Source: Massiliimicrobium timonense (GTDB taxonomy: Bacteria; Bacillota_I; Bacilli_A; Erysipelotrichales; Coprobacillaceae). Taken from it: a DNA stretch of 60,474 nt. A program made the translations under genes and the position numbers. The notes under the pieces are model-generated. The model ran no database searches and had not been told where the DNA came from. It worked only from the letters and a program-made list of their open reading frames with translations. The stretch spans positions 1 through 60,474 of the forward strand of contig NZ_NFLJ01000016.1 in NCBI RefSeq assembly GCF_002160865.1. The letters run 5' to 3'. This document shows, in pieces, positions 44,299 through 53,468 of the stretch (position 1 is its first letter; each line of letters opens with the position of its first letter).

Positions 44299-45204
44299 AT
44301 GAAAGAAAAAGTATTAGTCATTGATGTAGGTGGAACATTTATTAAGTATGGTTTAATTGATGAACAGTGTCATTTAACACAGACATCAAAAATAAAAACA
44401 CCTTATGAGTCACAGGAACATTTTTTAGAAACATTACAAAATATTTATTTTTCTTTTCAACAAGAAAATATTCAAGGGATTGCGATGAGTGTACCAGGAA
44501 AAATAGATGTTGAAAATGGTGTCATGTTGACAAGTGGGGCACTGGTTTATTTAGAAGGGTTAGAACTTGCTAAAAGATTATCTGCTTTATGCCATGATAT
44601 TCCTGTATCTGTTGAAAATGATGGTAAAGCTGCAGCTTTATGTGAATCATGGGTAGGACAGGCAAAAGAATGTCAAAGCTGCGTCGTTTTGATTTTTGGT
44701 TCTGGTATAGGTGGAGGTATTGTCATTGATCATCAGGTACTACGAGGTTTAGATTTGATTGCAGGAGAATTTAGTCCTATTTTTGTTGATTTGCGTCAAG
44801 GACAATATGAGAGTTTTGCTGGAACATATTCAACATTAGCTATTGTTAAAAAAGTCCAAGACATCAAACAAGATGAAAATATTGATGGAGAAGCCATGAT
44901 GCAGCTTTATCGTCAAAAAGATCAAGAAGTGATTTCAGTCATGGATGATTGGTTTGAAGCAATAGCTAAGTTTTGTTATAACATTGATAATATCATCAAT
45001 CCTGAATGTATTTGTATTGGAGGAGGAATCAGCCAAGACCCACTGTTTGTAGAAAAAATTCAGGAAAAGATTGACAAAATCTTTACAAAGGCTTATCTGT
45101 TTAGAAAACCGCAAGTGAAAACTTGTCAATATCATAATGATTCTAATTTGATTGGTGCTTACTATACATATTGTCAACTTTATAATAAAGGTGGTGTGAA
45201 ATAA
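44299..45204 (+). CDS. ROK-family sugar kinase, beta-glucoside-kinase-like
   Basis: 301 residues. ATP-binding DVGGTFIKYG at the start, sugar-binding VENDGKAAALCESW, and GSGIGGGIVIDHQVLRG. The zinc motif CxCGxxGCxE of most ROK kinases and repressors is absent, and there is no HTH, as in beta-glucoside kinase BglK. It therefore probably phosphorylates a glucoside or glucose in the cytosol. AGGAGG precedes the ATG, and the stop overlaps the next gene by one base. Confidence 0.85.
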   Translation: MKEKVLVIDVGGTFIKYGLIDEQCHLTQTSKIKTPYESQEHFLETLQNIYFSFQQENIQGIAMSVPGKIDVENGVMLTSGALVYLEGLELAKRLSALCHDIPVSVENDGKAAALCESWVGQAKECQSCVVLIFGSGIGGGIVIDHQVLRGLDLIAGEFSPIFVDLRQGQYESFAGTYSTLAIVKKVQDIKQDENIDGEAMMQLYRQKDQEVISVMDDWFEAIAKFCYNIDNIINPECICIGGGISQDPLFVEKIQEKIDKIFTKAYLFRKPQVKTCQYHNDSNLIGAYYTYCQLYNKGGVK

Positions 45205-45953
45205 TGAAATTAATTTTACGTGCAGATGATTTAGGCATCAGTGAAGGTGTCAATTATGGTATCTTAAAAGCTATTCAAGATGGTGTAATCAGTTGTGTGG
45301 GGCTGATGCCTAATATGGAAAGTGCAAAGCATGGCTATCAATTAATCAAAGATTTAGATATTTGTTTAGGACAACATACAAATATTTGCTTAGGAAAACC
45401 GGTTTGTTCTCCTGATCTTATTCCTTCTTTGGTTAATGAAAATGGGGAATTTTATTCAAGTCATGATATTAACCATCGTCAAGAAGATACAATCAATATT
45501 TTAGAGTGTGAGTTGGAAATTGAAGCACAATTACAAAGATTTATTGAAATCACAGGTCAAAAACCAGAGTATTTTGAGGGACATGCTGTTTTTTCAAGAA
45601 ATTATTTACAGGCTTTAGAAAATGTGGCTGCCAGGCATCATTTATTTTATGACAATCCGATGGATCAACAATGGCAAAAACAATATCGTATTCAATCTTT
45701 AGATTTCTTTGCTTTTGATGAAAGTGGACTCTATGACCCTTATCAATATTTTGAAAGTCAATTATCAAATATTCAAAGAAATGAATGCAGTTTGGTGGTT
45801 TTTCATCCTGGTTATCTTGACCAATATATTTTAGAACATTCTTCATATACATTGATTAGACCAATGGAATGTGAATTTTTATGTAGTCAGTGGTTAAAAG
45901 ACTGGTTAAAACATCATCATATTGAAGTCGCCAGTTTTCGAGATTATCAATAA
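45204..45953 (+). CDS. ChbG/YdjC-type carbohydrate deacetylase
   Basis: 249 residues. The metal-binding aspartates appear in RADDLGISEGVNYG, and the histidines in GQHTNI and FHPGYLD. Family members deacetylate N,N'-diacetylchitobiose (phosphate) or related amino sugars. It is coupled to the ROK kinase by a one-base overlap (TAATG). Context suggests processing of a PTS-imported di- or aminosaccharide. Confidence 0.85.
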   Translation: MKLILRADDLGISEGVNYGILKAIQDGVISCVGLMPNMESAKHGYQLIKDLDICLGQHTNICLGKPVCSPDLIPSLVNENGEFYSSHDINHRQEDTINILECELEIEAQLQRFIEITGQKPEYFEGHAVFSRNYLQALENVAARHHLFYDNPMDQQWQKQYRIQSLDFFAFDESGLYDPYQYFESQLSNIQRNECSLVVFHPGYLDQYILEHSSYTLIRPMECEFLCSQWLKDWLKHHHIEVASFRDYQ

Positions 45954-45969
45954 AACATTTGTTTTCAGT

Positions 45970-45994
45970 AAAAGGAGTACCACTCCTTTTTTTC
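45970..45994 (+). terminator. Terminator of the ROK-ChbG unit
   Basis: AAAAGGAGT pairs with ACTCCTTTT across ACC, followed by a T run. Confidence 0.85.
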
Positions 45995-46022
45995 TTGCTT
46001 AATCATAAAAACAAAGTATAAT
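45995..46022 (+). promoter_or_regulatory. Promoter of the CmpB-like/EIIC-like/murE operon
   Basis: TTGCTT (45995-46000), 16-base spacer, TATAAT (46017-46022), 21 bases before the ATG at 46044. Confidence 0.65.
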
Positions 46023-46043
46023 ATCCTTATATAGGAGTCAGTT

Positions 46044-46793
46044 ATGGAAAAATATATTAGTGCTTACATTATAACTTTTTATATATATGGTTTTGCTGGA
46101 TGGATTTGGGAGTCACTCATTTGCCCTATTATGACGAGACATAGGATCAAAAACAGTGGTTTTTTAAATGGACCCATTGTTCCTATTTATGGAGTAGGAG
46201 CTTTAACAGTGTCTTTACTATTCTCTCCAACAGAAAGTTATTTATCTATTTTTATTGAAGGGGCTTTTGTAGCTTGTGTGATTGAATATTTAACATCTTG
46301 GGGTATGGAAAAGATTTACCATCGTCGCTGGTGGGATTATTCTGATAAAGCTTTTCATGTCAATGGGAGAGTATGTCTAGAAGGCTTTCTTGTTTTTGGA
46401 TTATTTAGTGTAATAGCAGTGAAATATGTTCAACCCATGTTATTGGAGTGGATTATGCAATATGGTTTAATTACTTTGGTTGTTTTTGCGACTATGCTGA
46501 CAACACTTTTTGGTATTGATTTTATTTATACAGTTGTTTCTTTAATGCATTTGGATGAACGTTTAGATGCATTAAGAAAAGATATGGAATTGACGGTTCA
46601 GACATTGATTGAAAATGTTGAACAGAGTAGACATGATTTTGAAGAAATTATGGAATTGTGGAAAGAAAATGATCATGAGAGTTATCGTCAGTGGGTTCAT
46701 GAAAAATCTATGATGGAAAGACGTATTATGAAAGCTTTCCCAATGTTGATGCAACATCAAGGAAAAGAGGAGAAAGAAGATGGCAAGAAGTAA
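46044..46793 (+). CDS. Membrane protein of the CmpB-like 'ABC-transporter type IV' family
   Basis: 249 residues. Five or so membrane helices with the family blocks YGFAGWIWESL, LNGPIVPIYGVGA and WWDYSDKAFHVNGRVCLEG. A cytosolic coiled C-terminal region follows (about 175-245). The family is annotated as putative ABC permeases, but no ATPase gene is adjacent and its function is not established. It overlaps the next gene by 14 bases. Confidence 0.8.
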   Translation: MEKYISAYIITFYIYGFAGWIWESLICPIMTRHRIKNSGFLNGPIVPIYGVGALTVSLLFSPTESYLSIFIEGAFVACVIEYLTSWGMEKIYHRRWWDYSDKAFHVNGRVCLEGFLVFGLFSVIAVKYVQPMLLEWIMQYGLITLVVFATMLTTLFGIDFIYTVVSLMHLDERLDALRKDMELTVQTLIENVEQSRHDFEEIMELWKENDHESYRQWVHEKSMMERRIMKAFPMLMQHQGKEEKEDGKK

Positions 46794-47796
46794 ACGTGAT
46801 AATTATCTATCTCGTACTTTTCATGGCTTAGCTGCTGGATATTTTATGAGTTTTGTTTTAGGAACAATCTGTCAGGAAATAGGACAATTGTTTCATCTTT
46901 CATTGTTGAATCAATGGGGAATTATACTCACTTATATGCTTGGTCCTATTATTGGTACCACAATGGCATGGTGTATGGAAGCAAAAGGTATCAATTTAGT
47001 GACAGCGTGTTTAGCCGGTATGATTGGTGCAGGAACTTTAGTCGTTGATGGCAGTCATGTGACATTAACAACGGGCTCTCCTTTTCTAGCTTATCTGGCA
47101 GTGATTTTGACTGTAGAAGTTGTTCGACTCATTCAAGGAAAAACATCACTGGATTGGCTTTTAGCCCCTATAGTTGCGTTAATATGTAGTGGAGTCTTCA
47201 TCTGGTTTATTAAGCCATTTTATTTACAATTGTTATACTGGTTTCAAGATTTGATGTTACAATGTACACAGCTACCACTTGTTTTGATGGGAATGTGTGT
47301 AGCCTTATTGAGTGCTATGATTACAACATCACCATTGACATCACTCTTTTTAATGTCGGTTTTAAGTGGGTTAGATGGCGTGGCTTTGGGTTGTGTTTTG
47401 GCAGGTGTCTGTGGACAGATGGTAGGATTGGCAGTTATGTCTATTCATGATAATCCTATTGGAAATGTTTTGGCTGTCAGTATAGGAACAAGTTTTTTAC
47501 AGTTCAAAAACATAATCAAAAGACCTTTGATCTGGGTGCCACCTCTTATCGCAAGTCTTATCAGCGGTATATTGACAGCGTTATTGTCTTTAAGCTGTAC
47601 TGTTCAAGGGGCTTCACTTGGTTTAACAGGACTTATAGGATTACGTGAAGCAATGCGTTTGATGTCACCTACTTATTGGATTGTCTTTATTTTGATAGAT
47701 GTTGTTTTACCAATGGGTATTTGTTTTGGTATGTATAAGGTTATGAGAAAATTAAATTATATAAAAAGTGGAGATATGTATATATCTGGAATATGA
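46780..47796 (+). CDS. PTS EIIC-like (EIIC_2 family) membrane protein
   Basis: 338 residues, about nine membrane helices, very glycine-rich in the second half (GLDGVALGCVLAGVCGQMVG, SCTVQGASLGLTGLIGLREA). The pattern matches the EIIC_2 family, stand-alone membrane proteins without EIIA/EIIB domains. Whether they transport sugar is unclear. It overlaps the CmpB-like gene by 14 bases and murE follows after 13, so one transcript is likely. Confidence 0.75.
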   Translation: MARSKRDNYLSRTFHGLAAGYFMSFVLGTICQEIGQLFHLSLLNQWGIILTYMLGPIIGTTMAWCMEAKGINLVTACLAGMIGAGTLVVDGSHVTLTTGSPFLAYLAVILTVEVVRLIQGKTSLDWLLAPIVALICSGVFIWFIKPFYLQLLYWFQDLMLQCTQLPLVLMGMCVALLSAMITTSPLTSLFLMSVLSGLDGVALGCVLAGVCGQMVGLAVMSIHDNPIGNVLAVSIGTSFLQFKNIIKRPLIWVPPLIASLISGILTALLSLSCTVQGASLGLTGLIGLREAMRLMSPTYWIVFILIDVVLPMGICFGMYKVMRKLNYIKSGDMYISGI

Positions 47797-47809
47797 AAAG
47801 GTGAGGGAA

Positions 47810-49270
47810 ATGAAATTAAGTGAATTATTGAAGGAATTAGATTATCAATTTATACAAGGAGAATTAGATAATGAAGTAACACAAATTGATTATGATTCAA
47901 GATGTGTAAAAGAGGGAAGTTTATTTGTCTGTATTCCTGGTGCGAAAGTCGATGGACATTCTTTTATCAAACAGGTTATTCAAAATGGTGCGAAAACAAT
48001 TGTTGTGGAACATCCTGTAGAATATCAGCAAGGCATTACATATATCATGGTTGAAAATGCAAGAAAGGCATTGGCTTTACTTTCTTGTGCTTTCTTTCAT
48101 CATCCAAGTCGTGAAATGACAGTGATTGGTTTAACCGGAACCAAAGGAAAAACAACAACGTCTTATATGGTGGCATCTATTTTAGAAAAGGCTCATCAAA
48201 AAGTAGGTATTATTGGAACAATTGGTTCTATGATTAATGGTGAGTTAAGAAAAACGAAAAATACGACACCGGAATCTTTTGAATTGCAGCGTTTAATGCG
48301 TGAAATGGTCGATGCAGGATGTGAATATTGTGTCATGGAAGTATCTTCACAAGGTTTAATGTTAGACCGTGTCACAGGTATTGATTTTGATATCGGTGTT
48401 TTTACAAACCTATCTCCTGATCATATTGGTGAAAATGAACATCATTCTTTTGAACATTATATGTCATGTAAAAAGAAATTATTTCAAATGTGTCGTATAG
48501 GTTTATTCAATAGAGATGATGACCATTATTTAGATATGATTGATCAGGCAAAATGTCAAATCAAAACTTATTCTATTCAACAGCCAAGTGACTTACAAGC
48601 TTCACATATTGAACTTTATAAAGAAGAAAATATTTTGGGTGTCACATTTGATACAAAGGGAGCCATTGAAGCATCATTCCAGACGAATATACCTGGAAAA
48701 TTCAGTGTCTATAATTCATTAGTAGCAATTATGATTTGTCATTTATTACACATTGATATTCCTTATATTCAAGCAGCTTTAAAAAAGGTTAGTGTAAAAG
48801 GACGTGTTGAAATTGTTCCTGTTCCACGCCCTTATACGGTATTGATTGATTATGCACATAATGCTTTATCATTTGATAGTATTTTATCCACTATGAGTGA
48901 ATACCATCCTCATCGTATATATTGTGTCTATGGTTTAGGAGGACATCGAGATGTTCATCGTCGTTATGATGCAGGTGCTATTGTCGCTAAATATCATGCT
49001 TTTTCTATCTTAACAGCGGACAATCCACGTGGCGAATCTGTTCATGATATATGTGACAATATTATTGAAGGTATTCAACAGGAAAAAGGCGAATATATTG
49101 TCATTGAAGATCGTCAAGAAGCCATTCACTATGCTTTAAGTCATGCTCAAGAGGGAGATGTTATTCTTTGTTTAGGAAAAGGACATGAAGATTATCAGAT
49201 TTTAAATGATGAACCATTACCTTTTAGTGAACGACAAATCATTGAGGAATATTTTCAAGAAAAGGACTAA
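47810..49270 (+). CDS. murE: UDP-MurNAc-tripeptide synthetase MurE
   Basis: 486 residues. Adds the third amino acid to the peptidoglycan stem peptide. ATP loop GLTGTKGKTTTSYM, MEVSSQGLMLDRV and GKGHEDYQ are typical. The substrate motif is DNPRGE: the DNPR part indicates meso-diaminopimelate rather than lysine. The usual Ser after it is Gly here. ATG 47810 (after GTGAGGGAA) is preferred over an upstream in-frame codon inside the preceding gene. Confidence 0.95.
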   Translation: MKLSELLKELDYQFIQGELDNEVTQIDYDSRCVKEGSLFVCIPGAKVDGHSFIKQVIQNGAKTIVVEHPVEYQQGITYIMVENARKALALLSCAFFHHPSREMTVIGLTGTKGKTTTSYMVASILEKAHQKVGIIGTIGSMINGELRKTKNTTPESFELQRLMREMVDAGCEYCVMEVSSQGLMLDRVTGIDFDIGVFTNLSPDHIGENEHHSFEHYMSCKKKLFQMCRIGLFNRDDDHYLDMIDQAKCQIKTYSIQQPSDLQASHIELYKEENILGVTFDTKGAIEASFQTNIPGKFSVYNSLVAIMICHLLHIDIPYIQAALKKVSVKGRVEIVPVPRPYTVLIDYAHNALSFDSILSTMSEYHPHRIYCVYGLGGHRDVHRRYDAGAIVAKYHAFSILTADNPRGESVHDICDNIIEGIQQEKGEYIVIEDRQEAIHYALSHAQEGDVILCLGKGHEDYQILNDEPLPFSERQIIEEYFQEKD

Positions 49271-49330
49271 AAAAGACTTTGATTTCATATAGTATTTTTG
49301 GTGATACATATGAAAAAAGTCTTTTTTTAT
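49270..49330 (+). terminator. Long-range hairpin across the murE/deacetylase junction
   Basis: AAAAAGACTTT behind murE can pair with AAAGTCTTTTT inside the first codons of the next gene, followed by more T. The loop is about 35-40 bases and contains the ribosome-binding site and start codon. It is a possible terminator or translation switch, not a compact standard hairpin. Confidence 0.35.
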
Positions 49331-50707
49331 AGTCTAATATTTATTATTGCTTGTTTGATTTGTATATATTTTTATTTTCAACCCAAAATCATTTTTGTAG
49401 ATCAGGAAATTCATTTGGCTTTATATCAAGAAGTGAATCCTTTACAATATATTCAAAAACTTTCACATATAGAAATAGATGACATTCAAGTAGATAATCA
49501 AGTTGATAATGGAAAGCTTGGAAAATATCAGATTCATTATTCTTATCAACAAAAAACATATAGTTTAACTGTTTATATTGATGATATGTTAGCACCTCAA
49601 TTTGAAATTCAAAATAGAACGATTCTCAAAAATGAAACAGTAAAACCCGAAGAACTTGTTAAAAATATTCAAGATGATTCAGATACAAAGGTATATTTTG
49701 TAAAAGAATATATTTTTGATGAAGAAAAAACATATCAGGTAGGCGTTGTTGTTGAAGATAGTTATGGCAATAAAACAGAAAAAAACGCTTATATTCAAGT
49801 CCAGAATCAAGATAAGCAGCCTCCCACAGTGACAGGGTTAACCCCTATTACATTACTTATTGGTGATGAAATAGATTTAAAAAAAGATGTTGTTGTCAAA
49901 GATGACCATGATGAATCTCCACTATTAACAATTGATGATTCTAAGTTAAATATTCGTCAAATGGGTGAATATGAAGTTTATTATCATGTTAAAGATGCGA
50001 GTGGAAATGAAGATACACTGATAAGAAAAGTAGAAGTTTTAAGTCAATACGATAATCGAGAAGCTCTCAAAGATGGTATCAAGACATGTTATTTAACGTT
50101 TGATGATGGACCATCATCAAATACCAAAGAGATTTTAGATATTTTAGATGAATATCATATTAAAGCGACTTTCTTTGTGACAGGAACTTCTCCCAAAGAT
50201 TTCCATTATATTAAAGAAGCCTATCAAAAAGGACATACGATAGGTTTACACACATATAGTCATGATTATGAATATATTTATAGTTCTTTAAAGAATTATA
50301 TTAGTGATTTAAATAAAATTAAGGATGTTGTTTATCAACAAATAGGAAAGAATGTTGATTTGATACGTTTTCCCGGTGGTTCTAGTAATTTAGTTTCTAA
50401 AAAATATAATGAAGGCATTATGACACGTTTAACAAAAAAAGTCATTGATTTAGGTTATCAGTACTATGATTGGACTTCTATTAATGGTGATGGAGAAGGT
50501 ATTAAAACGGTTGATGGTCTTATTAAAAAAGCAAAGGAAGAAATTGGTGAACAGGAAGATATTATGTTTTTAATGCATGATAGTGGTACACAGGAAAATA
50601 CTGTCAAAGCTTTACCTGCTATTTTGGATTATTTGATTGAACAGGGCTATGTTTTCCAAATTTTAGATGAAACATCTCCTACTTTTCATCATCATGTCCA
50701 AAATTAA
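49310..50707 (+). CDS. Membrane-anchored polysaccharide (peptidoglycan) deacetylase
   Basis: 465 residues. An N-terminal anchor helix (about 4-23) is followed by two Ig-like extracellular segments (about 60-250, with LLIGDEIDLKKDV and YYHVKDASGNED). Then comes a NodB domain with YLTFDDGPSSNT, GLHTYSHDY (metal histidines), RFPGGSSN and MHDSG. It probably removes acetyl groups from cell-wall glycans, giving lysozyme resistance. The start is ATG 49310 after GGTGAT. Confidence 0.88.
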   Translation: MKKVFFYSLIFIIACLICIYFYFQPKIIFVDQEIHLALYQEVNPLQYIQKLSHIEIDDIQVDNQVDNGKLGKYQIHYSYQQKTYSLTVYIDDMLAPQFEIQNRTILKNETVKPEELVKNIQDDSDTKVYFVKEYIFDEEKTYQVGVVVEDSYGNKTEKNAYIQVQNQDKQPPTVTGLTPITLLIGDEIDLKKDVVVKDDHDESPLLTIDDSKLNIRQMGEYEVYYHVKDASGNEDTLIRKVEVLSQYDNREALKDGIKTCYLTFDDGPSSNTKEILDILDEYHIKATFFVTGTSPKDFHYIKEAYQKGHTIGLHTYSHDYEYIYSSLKNYISDLNKIKDVVYQQIGKNVDLIRFPGGSSNLVSKKYNEGIMTRLTKKVIDLGYQYYDWTSINGDGEGIKTVDGLIKKAKEEIGEQEDIMFLMHDSGTQENTVKALPAILDYLIEQGYVFQILDETSPTFHHHVQN

Positions 50708-50717
50708 TCAAATTTAT

Positions 50718-50757
50718 CTTGCCTATCACGTGGCGTTATCCTTTATAATAAAGGTAA
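50718..50757 (+). promoter_or_regulatory. MerR-type promoter with palindromic operator
   Basis: TTGCCT (50718-50723) and TATAAT (50743-50748) are 19 bases apart, the long spacing of MerR-activated promoters. An inverted repeat, GTTA-T-CCTTTAT and ATAAAGG-TAAC (50734-50757), covers the -10. The MerR gene begins 18 bases downstream, so autoregulation is likely. Confidence 0.55.
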
Positions 50758-50774
50758 CAGGAGGGAAGAATATA

Positions 50775-51488
50775 ATGTATACAACAGGTGAAGTTGCCAA
50801 AATATGTCATGTCAGCAAAAGGACAGTGCAATATTATGATTATGAGGGAATTGTCCAACCATCTCAAATTCTTGAACATGGAAAAAGAGTATATTCTAAA
50901 GAAGATATCCAAAAATTTCAATTGGTTTTACTATATAAAGATTTGGGTTTATCTTTAAAAGATATTCGTTATATTTTTGAACAAGATCATCAAGATACTC
51001 TTTTAATTCAAATACTAGAACAACAATACCAAAAAAATCAAAAACAGCTGACACATCTCCAACAACAAAATCAAGAAATATCTGTTTTATTACAGGAACT
51101 TCAGAATAATCATGCATTAACTGTCTTTAATTACCAAGAATTACATGACTTGATTAAAGATCAGAAATATCAAAAAACAATTCATTTGACTTATCTTTTT
51201 CTATGTTTATATGTTCTTGTTATGATATTTACAATATTTTTAAGTCGCTTTATTCATGATAAATATGTTGCTTATATGTTTATTTTTGATTTCATTTTAT
51301 TACTCATGTTAATCAAATTCCATCAATCACACTATGCTTATATTTGCCCTCAATGTCATCAAAGAATAACGATTTCTTTTTTTCAGGATTTATTATGTCT
51401 TCATAATGGAAGCAAAGGAAAATATTTGAAATGTCCTCATTGTCATCATCGTTCCTGGATGAAAGAAACCTATCGTGATGAATCTTGA
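50775..51488 (+). CDS. Membrane-anchored MerR-family regulator with C-terminal zinc ribbon
   Basis: 237 residues. An N-terminal MerR winged HTH (TTGEVAKICHVSKRTVQYYD, YSKEDIQKFQLVLLYKDLGL) precedes a glutamine-rich coiled coil (about 75-120), two adjacent membrane helices (about 137-178) and a zinc-ribbon end with CPQCH and CPHCH. A DNA-binding domain tethered to the membrane with a cytosolic zinc ribbon suggests sensing at the envelope. ATG 50775 follows AGGAGGG. The signal is unknown. Confidence 0.85.
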   Translation: MYTTGEVAKICHVSKRTVQYYDYEGIVQPSQILEHGKRVYSKEDIQKFQLVLLYKDLGLSLKDIRYIFEQDHQDTLLIQILEQQYQKNQKQLTHLQQQNQEISVLLQELQNNHALTVFNYQELHDLIKDQKYQKTIHLTYLFLCLYVLVMIFTIFLSRFIHDKYVAYMFIFDFILLLMLIKFHQSHYAYICPQCHQRITISFFQDLLCLHNGSKGKYLKCPHCHHRSWMKETYRDES

Positions 51489-52348
51489 ATGATTTGAAAA
51501 AAGTTTTGAAGTTGTGGACTGATTGATTGATTTGTAATAACTCCATAAGGAATCTGATAATCTTGACTGAGAGGAATATGAACAAGTGATGGATGAACAC
51601 TTTTCCAGCATTCTAAAGATAATAAGAGATTTTGTGTCTTAGCACATTGATTAAAAGTGGAAGTATCATAGGAAGGTTCAATATCCATAATTTCTATATG
51701 CGGACAGTGAGTGAGCAAATCTTGTCTTATTTTATCATTAATAGGGCTATAGTTTGTTTTCATAATCATGATTTTTTCATGACTCAAATCTTGCCAGTGG
51801 ATGATTTTATTATGAGCAAGAGGATGGCGCTTATTTATGGCGATTTGAAAATGATAATGTCCTAGTGGAATAAAACGATATATAGCATCCTTGTATAAAG
51901 CGTTATAAGGTCCAATTAAACAATCAAATTGAGATCCTAATAATTGTAAACGATGAGCATCATCTGTAAAAGGGACCATTTGTATGTCAAATTGCGGGTA
52001 ATGATGGCTGATTTGTTCCCATATTTTCATTAAAGGCTGACAGGGATAAAGTGTTGATACACCAACACGAATAAGAACGGGTAAATGAAGATTAGCTTCT
52101 TGTACTTTTAAAATGATCTGTTGACTTAAGCTCATGATATGTTTCGTTTCATCATAAAGAACTTGCCCGGCAGGTGTGAGGCTAATGCCTTGATGACTAC
52201 GATAAAAGAGTTGTGTTTGTAGCTGTTCTTCTAAAGTGTTCATTTGTTTAATAACAGCTGTATGTGTAAGAAATAAATGTTGTGCTGCTTTTGAAAAACT
52301 TCCCTTTTTAACAACCATCATAAAAACATCTAAAATGGGATTATACAT
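51470..52348 (-). CDS. LysR-family transcriptional regulator
   Basis: 292 residues on the minus strand, divergent from the aldo-keto reductase, which is its likely target. HTH: GSFSKAAQHLFLTHTAVIKQ, followed by RSHQGISLTPAGQVLYDE; the effector domain follows. AGGAGG lies 7 bases before the ATG. Its 3' end overlaps the MerR gene by 19 bases, convergently. A perfect palindrome lies just upstream of its start. Confidence 0.92.
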   Translation of the reverse strand: MYNPILDVFMMVVKKGSFSKAAQHLFLTHTAVIKQMNTLEEQLQTQLFYRSHQGISLTPAGQVLYDETKHIMSLSQQIILKVQEANLHLPVLIRVGVSTLYPCQPLMKIWEQISHHYPQFDIQMVPFTDDAHRLQLLGSQFDCLIGPYNALYKDAIYRFIPLGHYHFQIAINKRHPLAHNKIIHWQDLSHEKIMIMKTNYSPINDKIRQDLLTHCPHIEIMDIEPSYDTSTFNQCAKTQNLLLSLECWKSVHPSLVHIPLSQDYQIPYGVITNQSISPQLQNFFQIIQDSSR

Positions 52349-52359
52349 ATAAAACCTCC

Positions 52360-52384
52360 TAGTAGAAACTTTAAGTTTCTACTA
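52360..52384. promoter_or_regulatory. Perfect palindromic operator between the LysR and aldo-keto reductase genes
   Basis: TAGTAGAAACT and AGTTTCTACTA are exact complements around TTA. The site lies 12 bases before the LysR start and about 70 bases upstream of the -10-like TACAAT (52435-52440) of the reductase. That matches LysR-type recognition sites, which both repress the regulator and activate the divergent gene. Confidence 0.7.
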
Positions 52385-52455
52385 TTGTATCATCTTAAAA
52401 CTTCTCAATCAATGAGGTTTTCTTTACAATAACAATAGAAAGAGAGGTTAAGATC

Positions 52456-53460
52456 ATGAAAAAACGTATGATTGGAAATTTAGAAGTATCTGAAATTGGT
52501 ATGGGATGTATGGGATTTTCACATGGATATGGAAAAGCTCCCAGCGAACTGGATAGTATTCAAGCTATTTACAAAGCTTATGAAGCTGGATGTACATTTT
52601 TTGATACTGCTGAAAGTTATGGGAAAGAACAATTCTATTCTGGACATAATGAACAGTTAGTAGGAAAAGCAGTTGAATCATTTAGAAAGAAAATAATTCT
52701 TGCGACAAAATTACATATTCATAATGATGAACTCAATAATCAAGAAACATTGTATGATATTGTTTTTAGACATTTACAACAATCTCTAAAAAATTTAAGA
52801 ACAGATTATATTGATTTATATTATCTGCATCGTATTAATGAAAATATACCTGTTGAAGATGTCGCCAAAGTCATGGGACAGTTGATTCAAGAAGGCTATA
52901 TCAAAGGATGGGGATTATCACAGGTGACAGTAGATACATTGGATAAAGCTCATCATGTGACACCAGTAACTGCCGTACAAAATCTTTATTCAATGATAGA
53001 AAGAGATTGTGAAAAAGAAGTCATTCCATATTGTTTGAAACATCATATTGGTGTCGTTGCTTTTTCACCTATTGGCAGTGGCTTTTTATCAGGTAAAGTT
53101 ACAACACATACTCATTTTGAAGGTGATGATGTTCGTCAATGGGTTCCACAGTTATCAAAAGAAAATATATCAAAAAATCAGCCAATCATTGAATTATTGA
53201 ACCAATATGCACAAAAGAAAAAAGCAACCTTGGCTCAAATTTCTCTAGCATGGATGTTATATAAATATCCTCATGTCGTGCCTATTCCGGGTTCTAAAAA
53301 TCAAGAAAGAATCTTAGAAAACTTAAATGCCAGTCAAGTGATATTGACTGATGAAGAATTTAATCAATTAGAAAAAGCACTGCATAATATTGAAATTTAT
53401 GGACATCGAGGTATAGAAGAATCAGAAGGAAAAACATTTAGTCAAAACTGGCAAAAATAA
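52456..53460 (+). CDS. Aldo/keto reductase
   Basis: 334 residues, TIM-barrel NADPH-dependent oxidoreductase. Catalytic set: D in FFDTAESYG, the following Y, K in ILATKLH and H in YYLHRI; nucleotide-binding end PIPGSKNQERILENLNA. The N-terminal EIGMGCMGFSHGYG and GRIESGEGK-like end (GHRGIEESEGK) resemble the YghZ/AKR13-type family. The substrate is unknown. Transcribed divergently from the LysR gene and probably controlled by it. Confidence 0.92.
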   Translation: MKKRMIGNLEVSEIGMGCMGFSHGYGKAPSELDSIQAIYKAYEAGCTFFDTAESYGKEQFYSGHNEQLVGKAVESFRKKIILATKLHIHNDELNNQETLYDIVFRHLQQSLKNLRTDYIDLYYLHRINENIPVEDVAKVMGQLIQEGYIKGWGLSQVTVDTLDKAHHVTPVTAVQNLYSMIERDCEKEVIPYCLKHHIGVVAFSPIGSGFLSGKVTTHTHFEGDDVRQWVPQLSKENISKNQPIIELLNQYAQKKKATLAQISLAWMLYKYPHVVPIPGSKNQERILENLNASQVILTDEEFNQLEKALHNIEIYGHRGIEESEGKTFSQNWQK

Positions 53461-53468
53461 ATGAAAAA

